A stretch of DNA of 64,000 bases from Perkinsus marinus ATCC 50983. Its lineage: Eukaryota > Perkinsozoa > Perkinsida > Perkinsidae. The notes under the pieces were generated by a model. The model did not search any database. It saw only the letters and a program-made list of their open reading frames with translations, and was not told the DNA's origin. The DNA lies in contig NW_003200690.1 of assembly GCF_000006405.1 (NCBI RefSeq), forward strand, positions 1-64,000, given 5' to 3'. Below are positions 44,071-55,022 of the stretch, in pieces (position 1 is the stretch's first letter; every line of letters starts with the position of its first letter). The position numbers were made by a program, and so were the translations under genes.

Positions 44071-47000
44071 TTAATCTCGTTTGAAGAACTGGATCAACGA
44101 CATAACCGCACTATACAAGCCTATCACTGTGAAGAGAACGAAGACCTGAGACACAGCGTTGAGAAAATGCAAGATTGCAAGTGAGTGACATCTTACCACA
44201 GTGATAGTTCCACTACGTAAAGTTAGTCCTTCATGCAGGTAAAGTACGCTGGCAGGAAAAACGAAGATCAACATCACCGCGCAAAAGCCTCCCAAAACGC
44301 CGAGTAAATCCACCAACGACGGAACCTACAACACAAAGCGTCTAACCGTTAAGACTCTAACCTCTTATGCAAGAGGTCCCGCGTTCGATCCCTCCATCTT
44401 ACCGCTATGGCACATAATGCACAAATTATGCACAGCAGAAACGTTGTTGTTGTATCTGAAAAATCGACTACTGATGAAAACTCGTCATGGAAATGACCAA
44501 ACTCACACACGATGCTTGACACACGAGATGCCGCCGTCCCCAAGGCCGACGACGATGTGGTATACATCCCATCACCGTCGAGAAGTGGCTCCGACCGATC
44601 ACACGTAGTAACCTGACGAGAAGTATACCCCTACCCAAAACTCATAAGCTCTCACGTCCATCGATGGTACAGCTGCCAACATCAGCCTCAAGATATTCTC
44701 CCGGGCAGGGTTCAAACACAGCACCGAACCTAGTCATACCATCACGATAACTTGCTCTCTTGCATTGGCTCCTCAACTCACACATTATCAGCATTGGCGT
44801 CATCGCTACTCTCGCTATGGTAGCCAGAATTGAGGTTGACGGCCAACACGATAGTACCTGAAGAATCTCTGATGAATCAACCCTAAAGTCAACTCGAGAG
44901 ATTTCAAATTATATGCAGTGCGTGCCAATTTGATATGCAAGTGTGCATTGTTTTCTGACGGTGATCAGAATCGCTCTGAAGCTAAATCGCATTTACAATG
45001 CAACAGTGGCTATGAACATGTGTTGCGATAAGAGTACCCCCGTTTGGGACTGTGATGATAGCGACAACTCGTTCACTACAATTTGTCCTCGTAAAACAAT
45101 GGACATTTGTATATGAAATTGCCGTTCAGCATATCTCAGTGAACATTGCGAGGCTTTATATGTTTAAAAATTAGATTGAAAAACCGCGATTATGATTCTG
45201 ATAGTATCTCAAATTCATTTGGAGTACTCTATACTTTCAAATAAAATCAATGACCCCCCCCCCCTCGCCAGCATGCACTCAGCCAACTCTCAATACTCAC
45301 ATCAGCTCCGTCCTTCGCGATGAGCAGCCCTTCACCCCACAAATAATATCTGCAAAATAAATCAACTCCCCCTGCGATTCACACATTTATGAAATTTGAT
45401 ATTTTTCCCACAACCACGCGTTCGCATACATCAGCAACAACGCCATCGAGAACTACCGTTCGAATTGAAACATTCACGAACTACACTATCATTAGTTCAT
45501 AGCTTCCCCACAGACCGTTCTTAATCGAAATTCGATCTCAACTTTACTTACCAAAACTCATCGAAAAGAATAAAGTACACTCCTATTCTACCCCCCGTCG
45601 AAATTTCAACTCAAAATCCTTCTAGGAGAAGGCTTCTACTAAATACAGCTGAGTAAAATCGCCAAGCTCACCCCAACGTGCCAACAGCTCCATAGGCGAA
45701 CAGCATACAGAGGGTGGCCAAAAGGATCATATCATTCGACCGTTTCACAGTAGGATTCGGCAACTCTGAATTCACCGGGAAAACCTGAAGAGGAATCTCG
45801 TGTGAACTTACTCAATAAGAAAGAAAAATATCATATTTCTGAAAATTATTACGAAAATGTACAAACTTTTACCTCAACAGAACTTCAATATCAGGAAAGA
45901 AAATGCTTCTCCCAAGGCGTATCGATAAAACTCATCACAGAAAATTCAAAAAAAAATTCGGAATTTTTTCCCATATTTTCTCTGCGAACCCCTCACTGAA
46001 TTCTCACATTCATGTGGCACATGAATGCAAAGAAGAATATGCTGCAGGAGTTAGCAACGCCGGTCCACGAAAAGGGAGACGCCGATTGAGGTGATGGACA
46101 ATTCGACGATTCTGACAAATGGACGACGCTGAACAAGTTTTTCATAATTTTCTTTCAGAAAAACATATTTCACAAATCACTACACAGCGCGAATATCGGG
46201 TTTTTCACGGAGTATTACGCGAATTCACGCAAAACCGATGAAAGTCCACCATGGGATCGAACAAGAGGAATATGGATATTCTGAAAGCATGTGTAATCTA
46301 TCACGTTGATGCATATAAAGATGAATTAATCGATATCCCATTTTCCATATGGGAATAAATATACAATTTTATCGACATACGATGTCGGAAATGTGCATTG
46401 TACCTTCCCCTGGGTGATGTGGTTGAGCATAACGATCACGAGTGGGCAGTACGATTAGATGCTACAATTCCTACCGTTTTAAATAGTCATTCGTGGGTAT
46501 TTCACTTAGCTGCACTTGCTGTGCAAAGAAGAAAAATGAAATTGTAAAAATGAAATTCCTTTTTATGAAAAAAGTGGGAAGAAATTATATGCTTTTGGTA
46601 CTGCCCAAATTCCTAGCTTCTGGTTTACAGAACTTACCCCTATCCAATGGCAAAAATGTCGACACCAACAACATCAATATCTGAAAAAAAACATACTCAA
46701 CAACAACTCCTTCACTACTCACAGTGAAGAAACACGCCATCGATCTTAGTTACTTTTACTATCACTGTAAACAGTGTTGGAATGTACGATCGCCCTCCAA
46801 GCTGAATTCAAAAATTTCTCCACATTTTATAAGTATACAAAAACGAATAAAATTTCTAAAATTTTTCTCATAAATTTCATATCGTCACCAACATGACCAT
46901 CCTTCCCTACTCACCACATAGAATATCGGCAGAGTGCACAACAACGTGAGTAGCTTCCATCGAGTAACGGATTGGGGTAAACAGAGGGGGAATATAAACT

Positions 47001-47772
47001 ACAAAATGCCTGTACCAGGGATCGAACCCGGGACCTCACCATCAGCGTCAAAACTGCTATAACAAACGCCTTGTTGTCGTACCAAGCTGTCGTCGTGAAA
47101 ATTCCTATGAAACTATGTATCTGAAAAAACAACTTCCCTGAAAATTACAAAGCCGAAAAACGTAATTCAAATTCATCCTCAGAAACTTCCTCACGAAATA
47201 GGCAAAAATTTTTCCGATAATTTTCCCTCTTACAAAATCGAACATGAAGTTCATGAAAGCCGCAGTCGCCCCAAAACAGTCCAAAAACAATACACTTTCA
47301 ACCACGCGGCAACTAGCAGATCCTGAAAGCAACAGGCCCTGTAAAAAGCGCGCGCCCAGATGATCGATTTCATACCCATATACAGCTTAACACAGTCTTG
47401 ATAGCTCGTCATTCCGGTGGCTCTACCAACGTCGAGGAGGACCTTCATAGACGCCAACGATGCGACGCCACTCAGAACGAGGATACTTATCCCCCACCAG
47501 AATCCTAAATCTTGCAATCTTGCATTTCCTCAACGCTAATGATTCCTACCCAGCATTGCAAAGGCCCAAGGCAAGCTCAAAATGCCCACACCAACAGCTG
47601 AGAATACCAAGGTGAATACGCACGCCCGCAGCGAACCTGAAATTGTCAAAAACTTGGAATTTCGTGGCGAGTGACAGATTCCTGTACCTGCATGAGATGC
47701 ACTCGAAGCTCCTTCACCGCATGCATAGTGACTCTCGGGCTCGTCACAAATGCCATTCGATGTGATACTCAT
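44071..47772 (-). CDS. Amino-acid transporter, AAAP family, about 13 exons
   Basis: Secure exons (minus): 47772-47550, 47510-47376, 47322-47234, 47120-47040, 46998-46915, 45784-45672, 45349-45301, 44857-about 44782, 44455-44403, 44325-44197, 44145-44071. One or two small exons lie near 44680-44500. The first membrane segment reads SLRACVFTLVFSAVGVGILS-LPWAFAMLG, the classic AAAP start (GAGxLxLP). Later segments include CFGATAAFMNFMFDF, SNDMILLATLCMLFAYGAVG, YYLWGEGLL and VPSLVDLLGVLGGFCAVMLI-FVFPASVLYL, the usual penultimate helix pair with the IFP motif. Members are H+- or Na+-coupled carriers of neutral or cationic amino acids in plasma or vacuolar membranes; the substrate cannot be predicted. 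The hydrophilic N-terminus (about 45 residues) is Ser/His-rich. The largest intron (46914-45785) is full of repeats. Confidence 0.85.
44146..44196 (-). other. Last AAAP intron (51 bases), reverse complement of the first intron over 26 bases
   Basis: GTAAGATGTCACTCACTTGCAATCTTGCATTTTCTCAACGC...CTCAG. The segment CTTGCAATCTTGCATTTTCT plus CAACGC is the reverse complement, with one mismatch, of the bulk of the first intron (47511-47549). Confidence 0.8.
44326..44402 (-). other. 77-base AAAP intron that is an antisense tRNA-like sequence
   Basis: Read on the plus strand, 44338-44402 gives a D-arm GTCT-AACCGTTA-AGAC, a perfect hairpin ACCTCTTATGCAAGAGGT, and GCGTTCGATCCC (B box one base off consensus). 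Start to end it is almost exactly one tRNA long. The join AIA-VPSLVDLL falls on conserved family residues, so this is an intron, not an insertion that breaks the gene. Confidence 0.75.
44913..45140. mobile_element. MITE with CAGTGCGTGCCAA ends, diverged copy
   Basis: Starts CAGTGCGTGCCAATTTGATA and ends with a degenerate inverted copy (CATTTGTATATGAAATTGCC). It matches the better copy at 51007-51229 through GATCAGAATCGCTCTGA and TACAATGCAA. It lies in an AAAP intron. Confidence 0.6.
46999..47039 (-). other. 41-base AAAP intron with a sense tRNA T-arm
   Basis: GTGAGGTCCCGGGTTCGATC plus CCTGGTACAGGCATTTTGTAG. The B box (GGTTCGATCCC) and paired T-stem (CCCGG/CCTGG) start five bases from the 5' splice site and take up over half the intron. 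Upstream exon sequence adds an A-box-free flank, so only the T-half of a tRNA is represented. Confidence 0.75.
47511..47549 (-). other. First AAAP intron (39 bases), sharing its sequence with two other sites
   Basis: GTAGGAATCATTAGCGTTGAGGAAATGCAAGATTGCAAG. The core GCGTTGAGGAAATGCAAGAT is found again, inverted, in the last intron (44155-44181) and, with an internal insertion, at 48282-48318 in the next gene. Confidence 0.8.
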
Positions 47773-48166
47773 AAAACAGGGGGAAAAATCTGGTAAAAAA
47801 CCCCCACAGAAAAAACATCGATCATACTGATTCCTACTTAGCTCACACGTCCCTCAAGAACAATATGTGAATCCTTCAACGCACGCGGAAGATTTCGTCT
47901 AACAGGAAAATGGAAGCGAAATTTTCCGAAAAAAACATCCGAAATTTCAAGAAAACGCAATCCCCCCAATCACATACACAACAAGAAAGTAGATCACGAA
48001 AATTGGCTTGTTCGACGCTGCGCACACGCAAGATTTTCAAAGATACTTTTGGCGATGATGACGATACTAACTTCAGATACCTAACATACTCAGATGCATA
48101 AAACAAGTTAATACTAATCAAATTTATATAACATATACACCAACAATAACAACAGCTTCGCTCCGC

Positions 48167-48943
48167 CTAATTTCGTGGCGCAGTGACGCTACACCCAACT
48201 ATCTCCACACTCTGTTTCGCCTTCCTACGCATATTCAAACCATTCCCTCTTTCCTCCACCTGTCCAGCCAGCCCAAGTAACATCTTGCAATCTTGACTCA
48301 CTTGCATTTCCTCAACGCACCTCAACACCGTCACACGCTTCTCATTAGTAGGCAACCGTGGGGATACAATTCTCGCCACCTGTTTGCTCGAAATCATCTC
48401 AACATCTTTCAACGCTTCCTCCACCACTCGCGGCCTCATAGACGCCTCCATACTCGCACCACGCTCATTATGCAAACCGCGCGCGCCCTTGTAATCGATT
48501 TCGTCCCCTTCACCTCGACTCTCCAGCTCTTTTATAAGCCCTTTGAGCTCCTCAACCCGATCCTTCAACCGACAGCATATCGCCGTATCAATCCAATCAG
48601 CTTCTGCATCTCCCAACAGCGAATCTTCAGCGGTGGAAATTACCCCGCTCGAAAAATTCGCTTTTCTCAGCGCCAGAATGTACCGTTCTGTAGACAGCGA
48701 CTTTTCCTCTTCTGAAGGCATCCCATCAAAATCAGCCATCCCAGAAACGCTCTCGGGAGGTGCATCAAATTTCACTCCGAACATTTCGACATCCAAACAC
48801 CGTCGTTGCGACGACTCCGTGGTGTAGCAAAACCGTAGATTGATCAATTTCGCCGGCTCCGCACTGACAAACAACAACGAAGTTGGCAAGTCGAAAATCA
48901 ACGCTATTTCTCGGAAAAAGAAGAAGATCCAGTTTGATTCCAT
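48167..48943 (-). CDS. Unidentified protein, up to 258 aa, predicted coiled coil
   Basis: A single long minus-strand frame. The N-terminal part is hydrophobic (MESNWIFFFFREIALIF), the middle acidic (GMPSEEEKSLSTERYILAL), then a likely coiled coil (CRLKDRVEELKGLIKELESR) and a basic C-terminus. The family is not recognised. The segment encoding LRCVEEMQVSQDCKM (48282-48318) is the same motif that forms AAAP introns, so part of this frame may be an unrecognised short intron. It lies between the AAAP gene and a membrane protein, all on one strand. Confidence 0.45.
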   Translation of the reverse strand: MESNWIFFFFREIALIFDLPTSLLFVSAEPAKLINLRFCYTTESSQRRCLDVEMFGVKFDAPPESVSGMADFDGMPSEEEKSLSTERYILALRKANFSSGVISTAEDSLLGDAEADWIDTAICCRLKDRVEELKGLIKELESRGEGDEIDYKGARGLHNERGASMEASMRPRVVEEALKDVEMISSKQVARIVSPRLPTNEKRVTVLRCVEEMQVSQDCKMLLGLAGQVEERGNGLNMRRKAKQSVEIVGCSVTAPRN

Positions 48944-49230
48944 AACGTGAATTCATAAAAAATACAAGAAAATCCAAAAAAAGTGTTATAACATCCATGT
49001 GATACAAAATTGGTGAGAATTCAGATAGAAGTATTGTACACTGTATAGGAAAACCACTGAGACTTCCCTCACTCGGAATTCCCACATTGTCAAATGTAGC
49101 TGACCATGTCCATATTTACCAACACTGCGAAACTATGAGAATTCAAACATCATTTAATTCTTATAATTTCCTAATCAAAATTTTCTGTAATTTCTTCAAC
49201 ACACGTAGTCCACTCCCCCTACTCCGCGTA

Positions 49231-50811
49231 TTACCAATTATTCCCTTCGCTGCCCAGCAATCTCATATAGTTATGAAATCTTTCATATTCGCTCTCTCGC
49301 CGATTCGGCAAACTCCTTCCCCAAGACTCCTCATCAGCCTCGTCTGCTCCCAACAACGACAGAAGATTCATCCCTAGCATATTCATTTGTCCTCCAAAAA
49401 ACTCATCTACTTTTTTATTATCATTATCAATAATCTCAAAAGATTCTCCTCCAACCACAAACACCGTATCAAACACTGCGGCCAATAATCTTCGCTGTGC
49501 GCTATAAAAAGGCTTCACTTTACGATGGTGCGCCAACTCCGAGCGAACCGTTCGACCTTGGATGAATCTATGTCGCCAACCGATATCGCATCTCCGCAAT
49601 GCCAAGAAAATAACTAGAGATATCAACGCTAGTGTGGAGAGATGCAAAAGGATATACTCCCACCACCCTTGGAATGGATCTTCCCGTAAGAAAATGAGAT
49701 ACAGAAAATACAACAGAATTGTGTAGCACAGTAGACTGAAGACTTTCAAGACACTCAGATGTCCGCATAAACTCGCCGAGGTCAGACCGAACATCGCCAT
49801 CAATACCGCAACTCCCTCATCGTATATTGCTGGTCCACGGTGATCCGCATCATCTTTCCATCCAGTGAAAAATTCTATCAGAATCGCCGCTCGCTCGGAA
49901 TCCAATAGTGTATAAAAAACGTGATGCATGATGAAAATAACAGCGCCAATTTCGACGAATTTTTGGAAACACACACACGCGCGTAATGTCCAATGAGCAA
50001 CGCCGAGATAAACTAAACTAATGAGTAAATTCAATATAAAAAATTGACCAGCAACTCCCGGCCAAAATCTCGACACTGCTTGATCACGCGAGTCCATCAA
50101 TGAGATGTATCGGAAAAAGAACAAGGCTATCAGTGCCACCAGACGCATCTGAAAAAGCGAAAGAAAAAACGCTTCGCTTCGCTTGCCAATGAGGCGGGAT
50201 TATTGTGACGATGAGATGGAATTTTCAGGCGAAAAACACAAAAAATTGGTTTCATCGACACAAATACTGTATTTGTCTCGAAAAATCCAGATATGAGAAA
50301 AAATCAGAAAATCAGATACAGAAAAATATGTTTTTGTGGAAAAATATTTTATTTGTATTCTAAGCACAAATCAAATTTTTTCCCATCAATTCTGTGAATA
50401 ATTCATTTTTCCAAGCTTACACCGAATTTCAAGCCAAAATTTTCTCCATTTCGAAAATAATTTTCCGCAAAGTTCTGTGCTAAAACTACCCACTCTTAGT
50501 ATTACCATAGTCGCCGTCCGTAAGGAGTCCAGAAAGCCCCGATGGTCGTGTTTGAAAATATTATACTCTTTCTCAACACCCGCCGGTACGAATCTCGGAA
50601 ACATTTTTTCGAGCAGCGTTTCCCTCGGCCACTCTTCGCGATAGTACTCCCATGGTTCAGGAAGTGCTCTAGCGGAGCGATCCGATTTATCTTTCTCATT
50701 TTCCCGCAGCAATAATGCACTTCTACTATTGACAGACGAACTGTGCATCTGACTTGATATTTCTCGCGCGCCACGAGAACTCTCGAAGAGCTGCTCATGC
50801 GAGTCGGGCAT
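49231..50811 (-). CDS. Uncharacterised multi-pass membrane protein, 407 aa, two exons
   Basis: Exon 1 is 50811-50506 (102 codons) and exon 2 50148-49231 (306 codons including stop), both multiples of three; the intron is GTAATACT...TTTTTCAG. The N-terminal 100 residues are hydrophilic (EPWEYYREEWPRETLLEKMF). Then at least five hydrophobic helices follow, for example FFILNLLISLVYLGVAHW, FVEIGAVIFIMHHVFY, LLCYTILLYFLYLIFL and LLHLSTLALISLVIFLAL. A cytosolic-looking charged C-terminus ends FHNYMRLLGSEGNNW. The layout suggests an organelle or endoplasmic-reticulum membrane protein, but no family motif is recognised. Confidence 0.6.
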
Positions 50812-51006
50812 GGGGGAAAAATCCTTAAAATTCCTGCCATCATCTCACGTCATCATCAATCCCCAGGAGGAACTCATCTTCATTTTTTCACATGAGTTTG
50901 TGATGTAAATGTCATCACATTAGGAACGACATTAACAAACTCTGAGAGAAGTTATTTCCAAATAGCCACGATTTCCATCCAACTTCTACGTTGAATCCCC
51001 TACACA

Positions 51007-51229
51007 CAGTGCGTGCCAACTTGATATTCAAATGCGATAAATGCGCGGTTTTTCGTGAAATTGACGATAATCGCTCTGATACTTCGCATATACAATGCAA
51101 ACATTGCTACAAACACATACTGTGAAAAACGTAGTCGTTTGAAGCTATGAGAATAGAGAAAAATTATCCATTATGATCTCAAACTCCCGCTCGCCCATTT
51201 GCATATCAAATTGGCACGCACTGTATATA
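51007..51229. mobile_element. MITE with about 28-base inverted repeats
   Basis: Ends ACAGTGCGTGCCAACTTGAT and ATCAAATTGGCACGCACTGT, continuing into ATTCAAATG / CATTTGCAT. The 223-base element has no coding capacity. CAGTG ends are reminiscent of Tc1/mariner, but a TA duplication is not clear. Confidence 0.75.
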
Positions 51230-51239
51230 TCCTCTGTGA

Positions 51240-53030
51240 CGATACTCATCCCTCCGCTTCGCTCCGCCGACACAATTATGTGATAGTGGATACAATATTA
51301 GCTGGCGTCTATCCTAGATAATTTCTATCAGCCAAGCTTCCCATAAGCTGGTTCTACTCATGTTACGAAGCTCAGAGACACCTCTCCGAATCTCAAGTCA
51401 GTCTGAGCCAGTTCAGCGCACACGGAAGGATATTGCGAGATGTCGTCGTTAGGCTCATATCATCACCATGCGCGTGTTTTCTAAATTTGCCCTTCAAACA
51501 AATCCTGTCAAAGAAAGGATTCGTTAGAACTACGCAGCATTCATTGGATCATAAACCCACCATCAGCCTGAGATCCTAATTCGGCACATTTTTTCAACAG
51601 AAATTTCGGGATACCGTTGTGAGAGCAACGTGGTGCATGCGTGCAAACAAGATATGCGATAGATGAGATCTCGCTCGCCCTAAATCGATCGGAGTAGCCC
51701 ATCGTTATACAGTAGGACGCCGTTTACAACAACCCACTTTTGATACGGCTGAGGTCTTCGACAAGCTCCGGTTTCATCGTATCGAAACCGTCGAGATCCC
51801 TAGAACGAATCATCCGGCTTAACATAGAAAGGCTAGGGAAACAATCTTTGTACCACTTAGTCGGAAGAAGGTACAATCATAACTAACATGGCTTGTTTTG
51901 ACGAAAGCTATGCGCAAAGCCTGAGCGTCGAGCCAGAGAATGTCCCTGAGTTTCAACTTCAGGACCATCTCGTTTTTCTACATGTATGGTGATCTCGAAT
52001 GATGGCGTTTCATGTAACTCAGTTGGTGTATACGGATCTCAAATATGTTCTGACTTGTTCTGAAGCGCTGAAAGTGCTAGCTCACTAGGCTAACCTACAG
52101 AGCCAACGAGGAAAAAAAATAAGACGGCAATCCACGCGATTTACACGGCTCACTATCTAACCTCCAATCGGAGATCATCAATCTTTCGTGCAGTCCGCGA
52201 GCGGCATTATACTTTTCTTAACAGCTCGAATGAACCATTCACATCAAAGCACTCAGCGCCACCCTCTTTGGGAGTAAGTCCGGCTGGCATTGCGCCCTGG
52301 TTGGGGACCGGGCCGCTCTGACCGACTAACTGAGCACACCGTATCGTGGCCAATCATGTGTGATGCAGGTGGTATTTGCTGTTCGACTATCCGTATCACA
52401 GCTATCCGTATCACAGCTATCAGTATCATCGTCAGTATCACAGCCCTCTCATTAGAGCAAGCTGAGATTAGCAATAGGGACCGTTGTGTTACATCTTGGT
52501 TTTCAATGATCAAACAGCGATGATCCAGGCGCTCACAGCACTGGAGTTGAGCTCATCACCTTTGTATTGTTCTGCATTGCATGGGTTGATTTTCGTCTCA
52601 CCCAGATGTATTCAGAATTGTGACAGTTTTTAACTGTTCGTCACCGTTGGCGATGAACAGCTACACATAGCAACACGGCATCTCGCAGGATTGCCGATGG
52701 ATCCCAAAGGGAGACATGTAGATCCAAGCGCACCAAAACTGATACTCCTTTCGATCTATGCTACTCACCCGTATGAACACTCGCAGTACGAGCTTCGTCG
52801 AAGTTGCTACTCGTTTCAATCACTAGCGAGTTGTGTTAGATGCATGGGAATACAGAAATTATTGCACACTTAACCATATTCCGTGTTTGCTCGGGGTAAG
52901 TTGCCCATGACTAAACTTCTGAGACAGAAGTTCTGATACGAAGCTCGGGTTCCAATTAGCAGCTGATCATCCGCCTCAAGGGTGCTCCCATGCAGTTTTG
53001 TGAACTCTCCTGAGATGTGAAAATGCATTA
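51240..53030. other. No gene recognised
   Basis: Short frames only. A small repeat of GTATCACAGCTATC at 52390-52440 is visible. I see no RNA gene. Confidence 0.35.
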
Positions 53031-53039
53031 AAAGAAAAT

Positions 53040-53460
53040 GGCATCCAGGTTTCCTACTGCGGCATCCAGGCCTCTCACAGCAGCATCTAGTGCTCTCACA
53101 GACGTGGGCTACGGTGGCAATGAGCCCTCTCACAGCAGCATCTAGTGCTCCCACAGACTCAGTCTGTCAGACTGTGGGCTACGGTGGCAATGAGCCCTCT
53201 CACAGCAGCATCTAGTGCTCCCACAGACTGTGGGCCACAGTGGCATTGAGCCTTCAAACAACGGCATTCGAGCCCATCGAGTGACTCGATGGACATCGAT
53301 GGACTCACCACTTGATTCAAGTGGTGAGTCATCGATGTGGCGCATATATGCTTTGGGGAATTTTCCTAAACTCAACCAGAGTTTACCACCCAATCATGGG
53401 TCATGATGACTCATTATACATCCGATCATACATGATGAGTCATGTATGATATTTGTAGTT
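53040..53460. repeat. Tandem repeat and nested hairpins
   Basis: The unit GGCAATGAGCCCTCTCACAG plus CAGCATCTAGTGCTCCCACAGACT...GTGGGCTACGGT appears about three times at 53060-53245. A 14-base-arm hairpin follows (53300-53330, CACCACTTGATTCAAGTGGTG), then a GATGAGTCATGTATGAT inverted repeat at 53395-53450. No coding signal. Confidence 0.65.
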
Positions 53461-54065
53461 TATTGGTATCATCTATACCGCTCACTACAAACTGAATAGA
53501 GCTCATTGATTTTCAGAAGAACCCAGATAATATATTTGAAATGTTCAGGATACATGATGTAGCGTCTTGAGGCTCAAGTATGGTTCTTCCCAGTGACAAC
53601 TCAGGATCATTTGAGGGTTCGGAGTCATTCATTAGTAAATGAGGGTGATAATATCTGATACCGATATCATAAGTTAGACTGGAAAGAATAATGGGCAATT
53701 CGTGAGGCTTCCAAAGCACTAGCAATGAGCAATGGAGCACGCAAACACATAGCCTGATCAATTGTATTCGGGAGACGACGAGTCGTCGTCGTCGACGACC
53801 AGACGTTGGTCGCTTTGGTCACCAAAGCAGTCGCACGCACGCGAGAGCAGCCTCAGCACAGAGGCCTCCCCAAAAGCCAGGAGCGGGACGCTGTAATCAT
53901 CACTTGTCTATGACTGTGAGACTTAGAATTGGCAGAATAGCAGATCGCCGCTGGCGATTCACCGGGGATCATAAATCCTCTGGAGAGAATGACAGAAAAT
54001 AATATCATGGAGCGTTGAAGGACGAACGAAAGAGAATAACAAGTCTGGGACAACCAGGCAGGCTT

Positions 54066-54866
54066 TCAAGTGTTGTAGCGGGCGTAGGCTACAAGGGAGT
54101 CTTGACGTTTGTCTGAGAACAGAGATATTTGACTAGTCAGCGCGATGCCGGGAGTTTAGACACACCGTGACATGTTTCGAGTTGAACAAGGAAACTCACC
54201 CAATATTTTAATAAACCTCGATTTTTCATATAGGGCGATTCGATCATTGTTCGCACGGAGCACCCAGATGTAGATGACATCCCAGTTCGGCTGAAGTCTA
54301 CGGACCTGAAAGAGAACATATATTGAAGCCATCTTCAAAACGGAAGTCTCGATATGCATCTCTATGCGAATAGATAACCGCACTATACGAGTCGAACAGT
54401 TCGACGAAGCGTGTCGTGGCAGACTCACGTCCTTTAAGGCCTCCGAGAGAACTTTAGCCTCGACCCCTTCATTCTTCCATTTCTGAGCGACCACCAACTG
54501 AAAGTCCGAATGGCAACAACTTCAAGTCGAAGGATTCTATCAAGCTTACCTTGTAGATCCCGCCGATGGCCCCACCCGGGTTCTTGCACCCACTCGGCCT
54601 ACATAAGGTAAGTTCAGCCGGACGTAAGAGCCCCGCCTCGCATGAGAAGGAACCATAATCAGTGGATAATGCTTACCGTCTCGCTTCGATCGCTCCTTTG
54701 ACATCACTTGGCACATAGGGCTTAGGGATAGCCATATCCAACACGCCGACGACCATCTGAGAGAAAGACAGCTAGCTGCTGCCAGCGAGCTGCTGGAGCC
54801 ACAATGCTGTCCTCGATGAATTTCTAACTCCAACCAGCGAACCACTCCATAGAGCACGATGAGCAC
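54066..54866 (-). CDS. Gene J: GNAT-family N-acetyltransferase-like, 5' end uncertain
   Basis: Exons (minus): from at least 54866 to about 54804, then 54756-54677, 54598-54550, 54497-54429, 54305-54200, 54112-54066. The joined product reads RRPSGCKNPGGAIGGIYKLV, then AQKWKNEGVEAKVLSEALKD, WDVIYIWVLRANNDRIALYE-KSRFIKI, and ends VAYARYNT. This matches GNAT motifs A (xxxLVV-x-x-x-(Y/W)-(R/K)-x-x-G-x-x-x-x-LL-x-x-A) and B (N-x-x-A-x-x-LYEKxGF), although the acetyl-CoA loop is changed (KNEGVEAK for RGKGIGS-type). Exon sizes mirror gene A (80 and 106 bases identical). Upstream, a 76-codon frame at 55127-55357 beyond the N gap could hold the first exon, unproven. Confidence 0.6.
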
Positions 54867-55022
54867 GCTAGCAGATAGCTGCGTGTACAGAGATCACGTA
54901 TGTATATCCATGTGATTACTCANNNNNNNNNNNNNNNNNNNNNNNNNNNNNNNNNNNNNNNNNNNNNNNNNNNNNNNNNNNNNNNNNNNNNNNNNNNNNN
55001 NNNNNNNNNNNNNNNNNNNNNN

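Noticed and set aside
48293-48715. 140-residue plus-strand protein
   Set aside because: It is the antisense shadow of the longer minus-strand frame 48167-48943, which has better protein composition.
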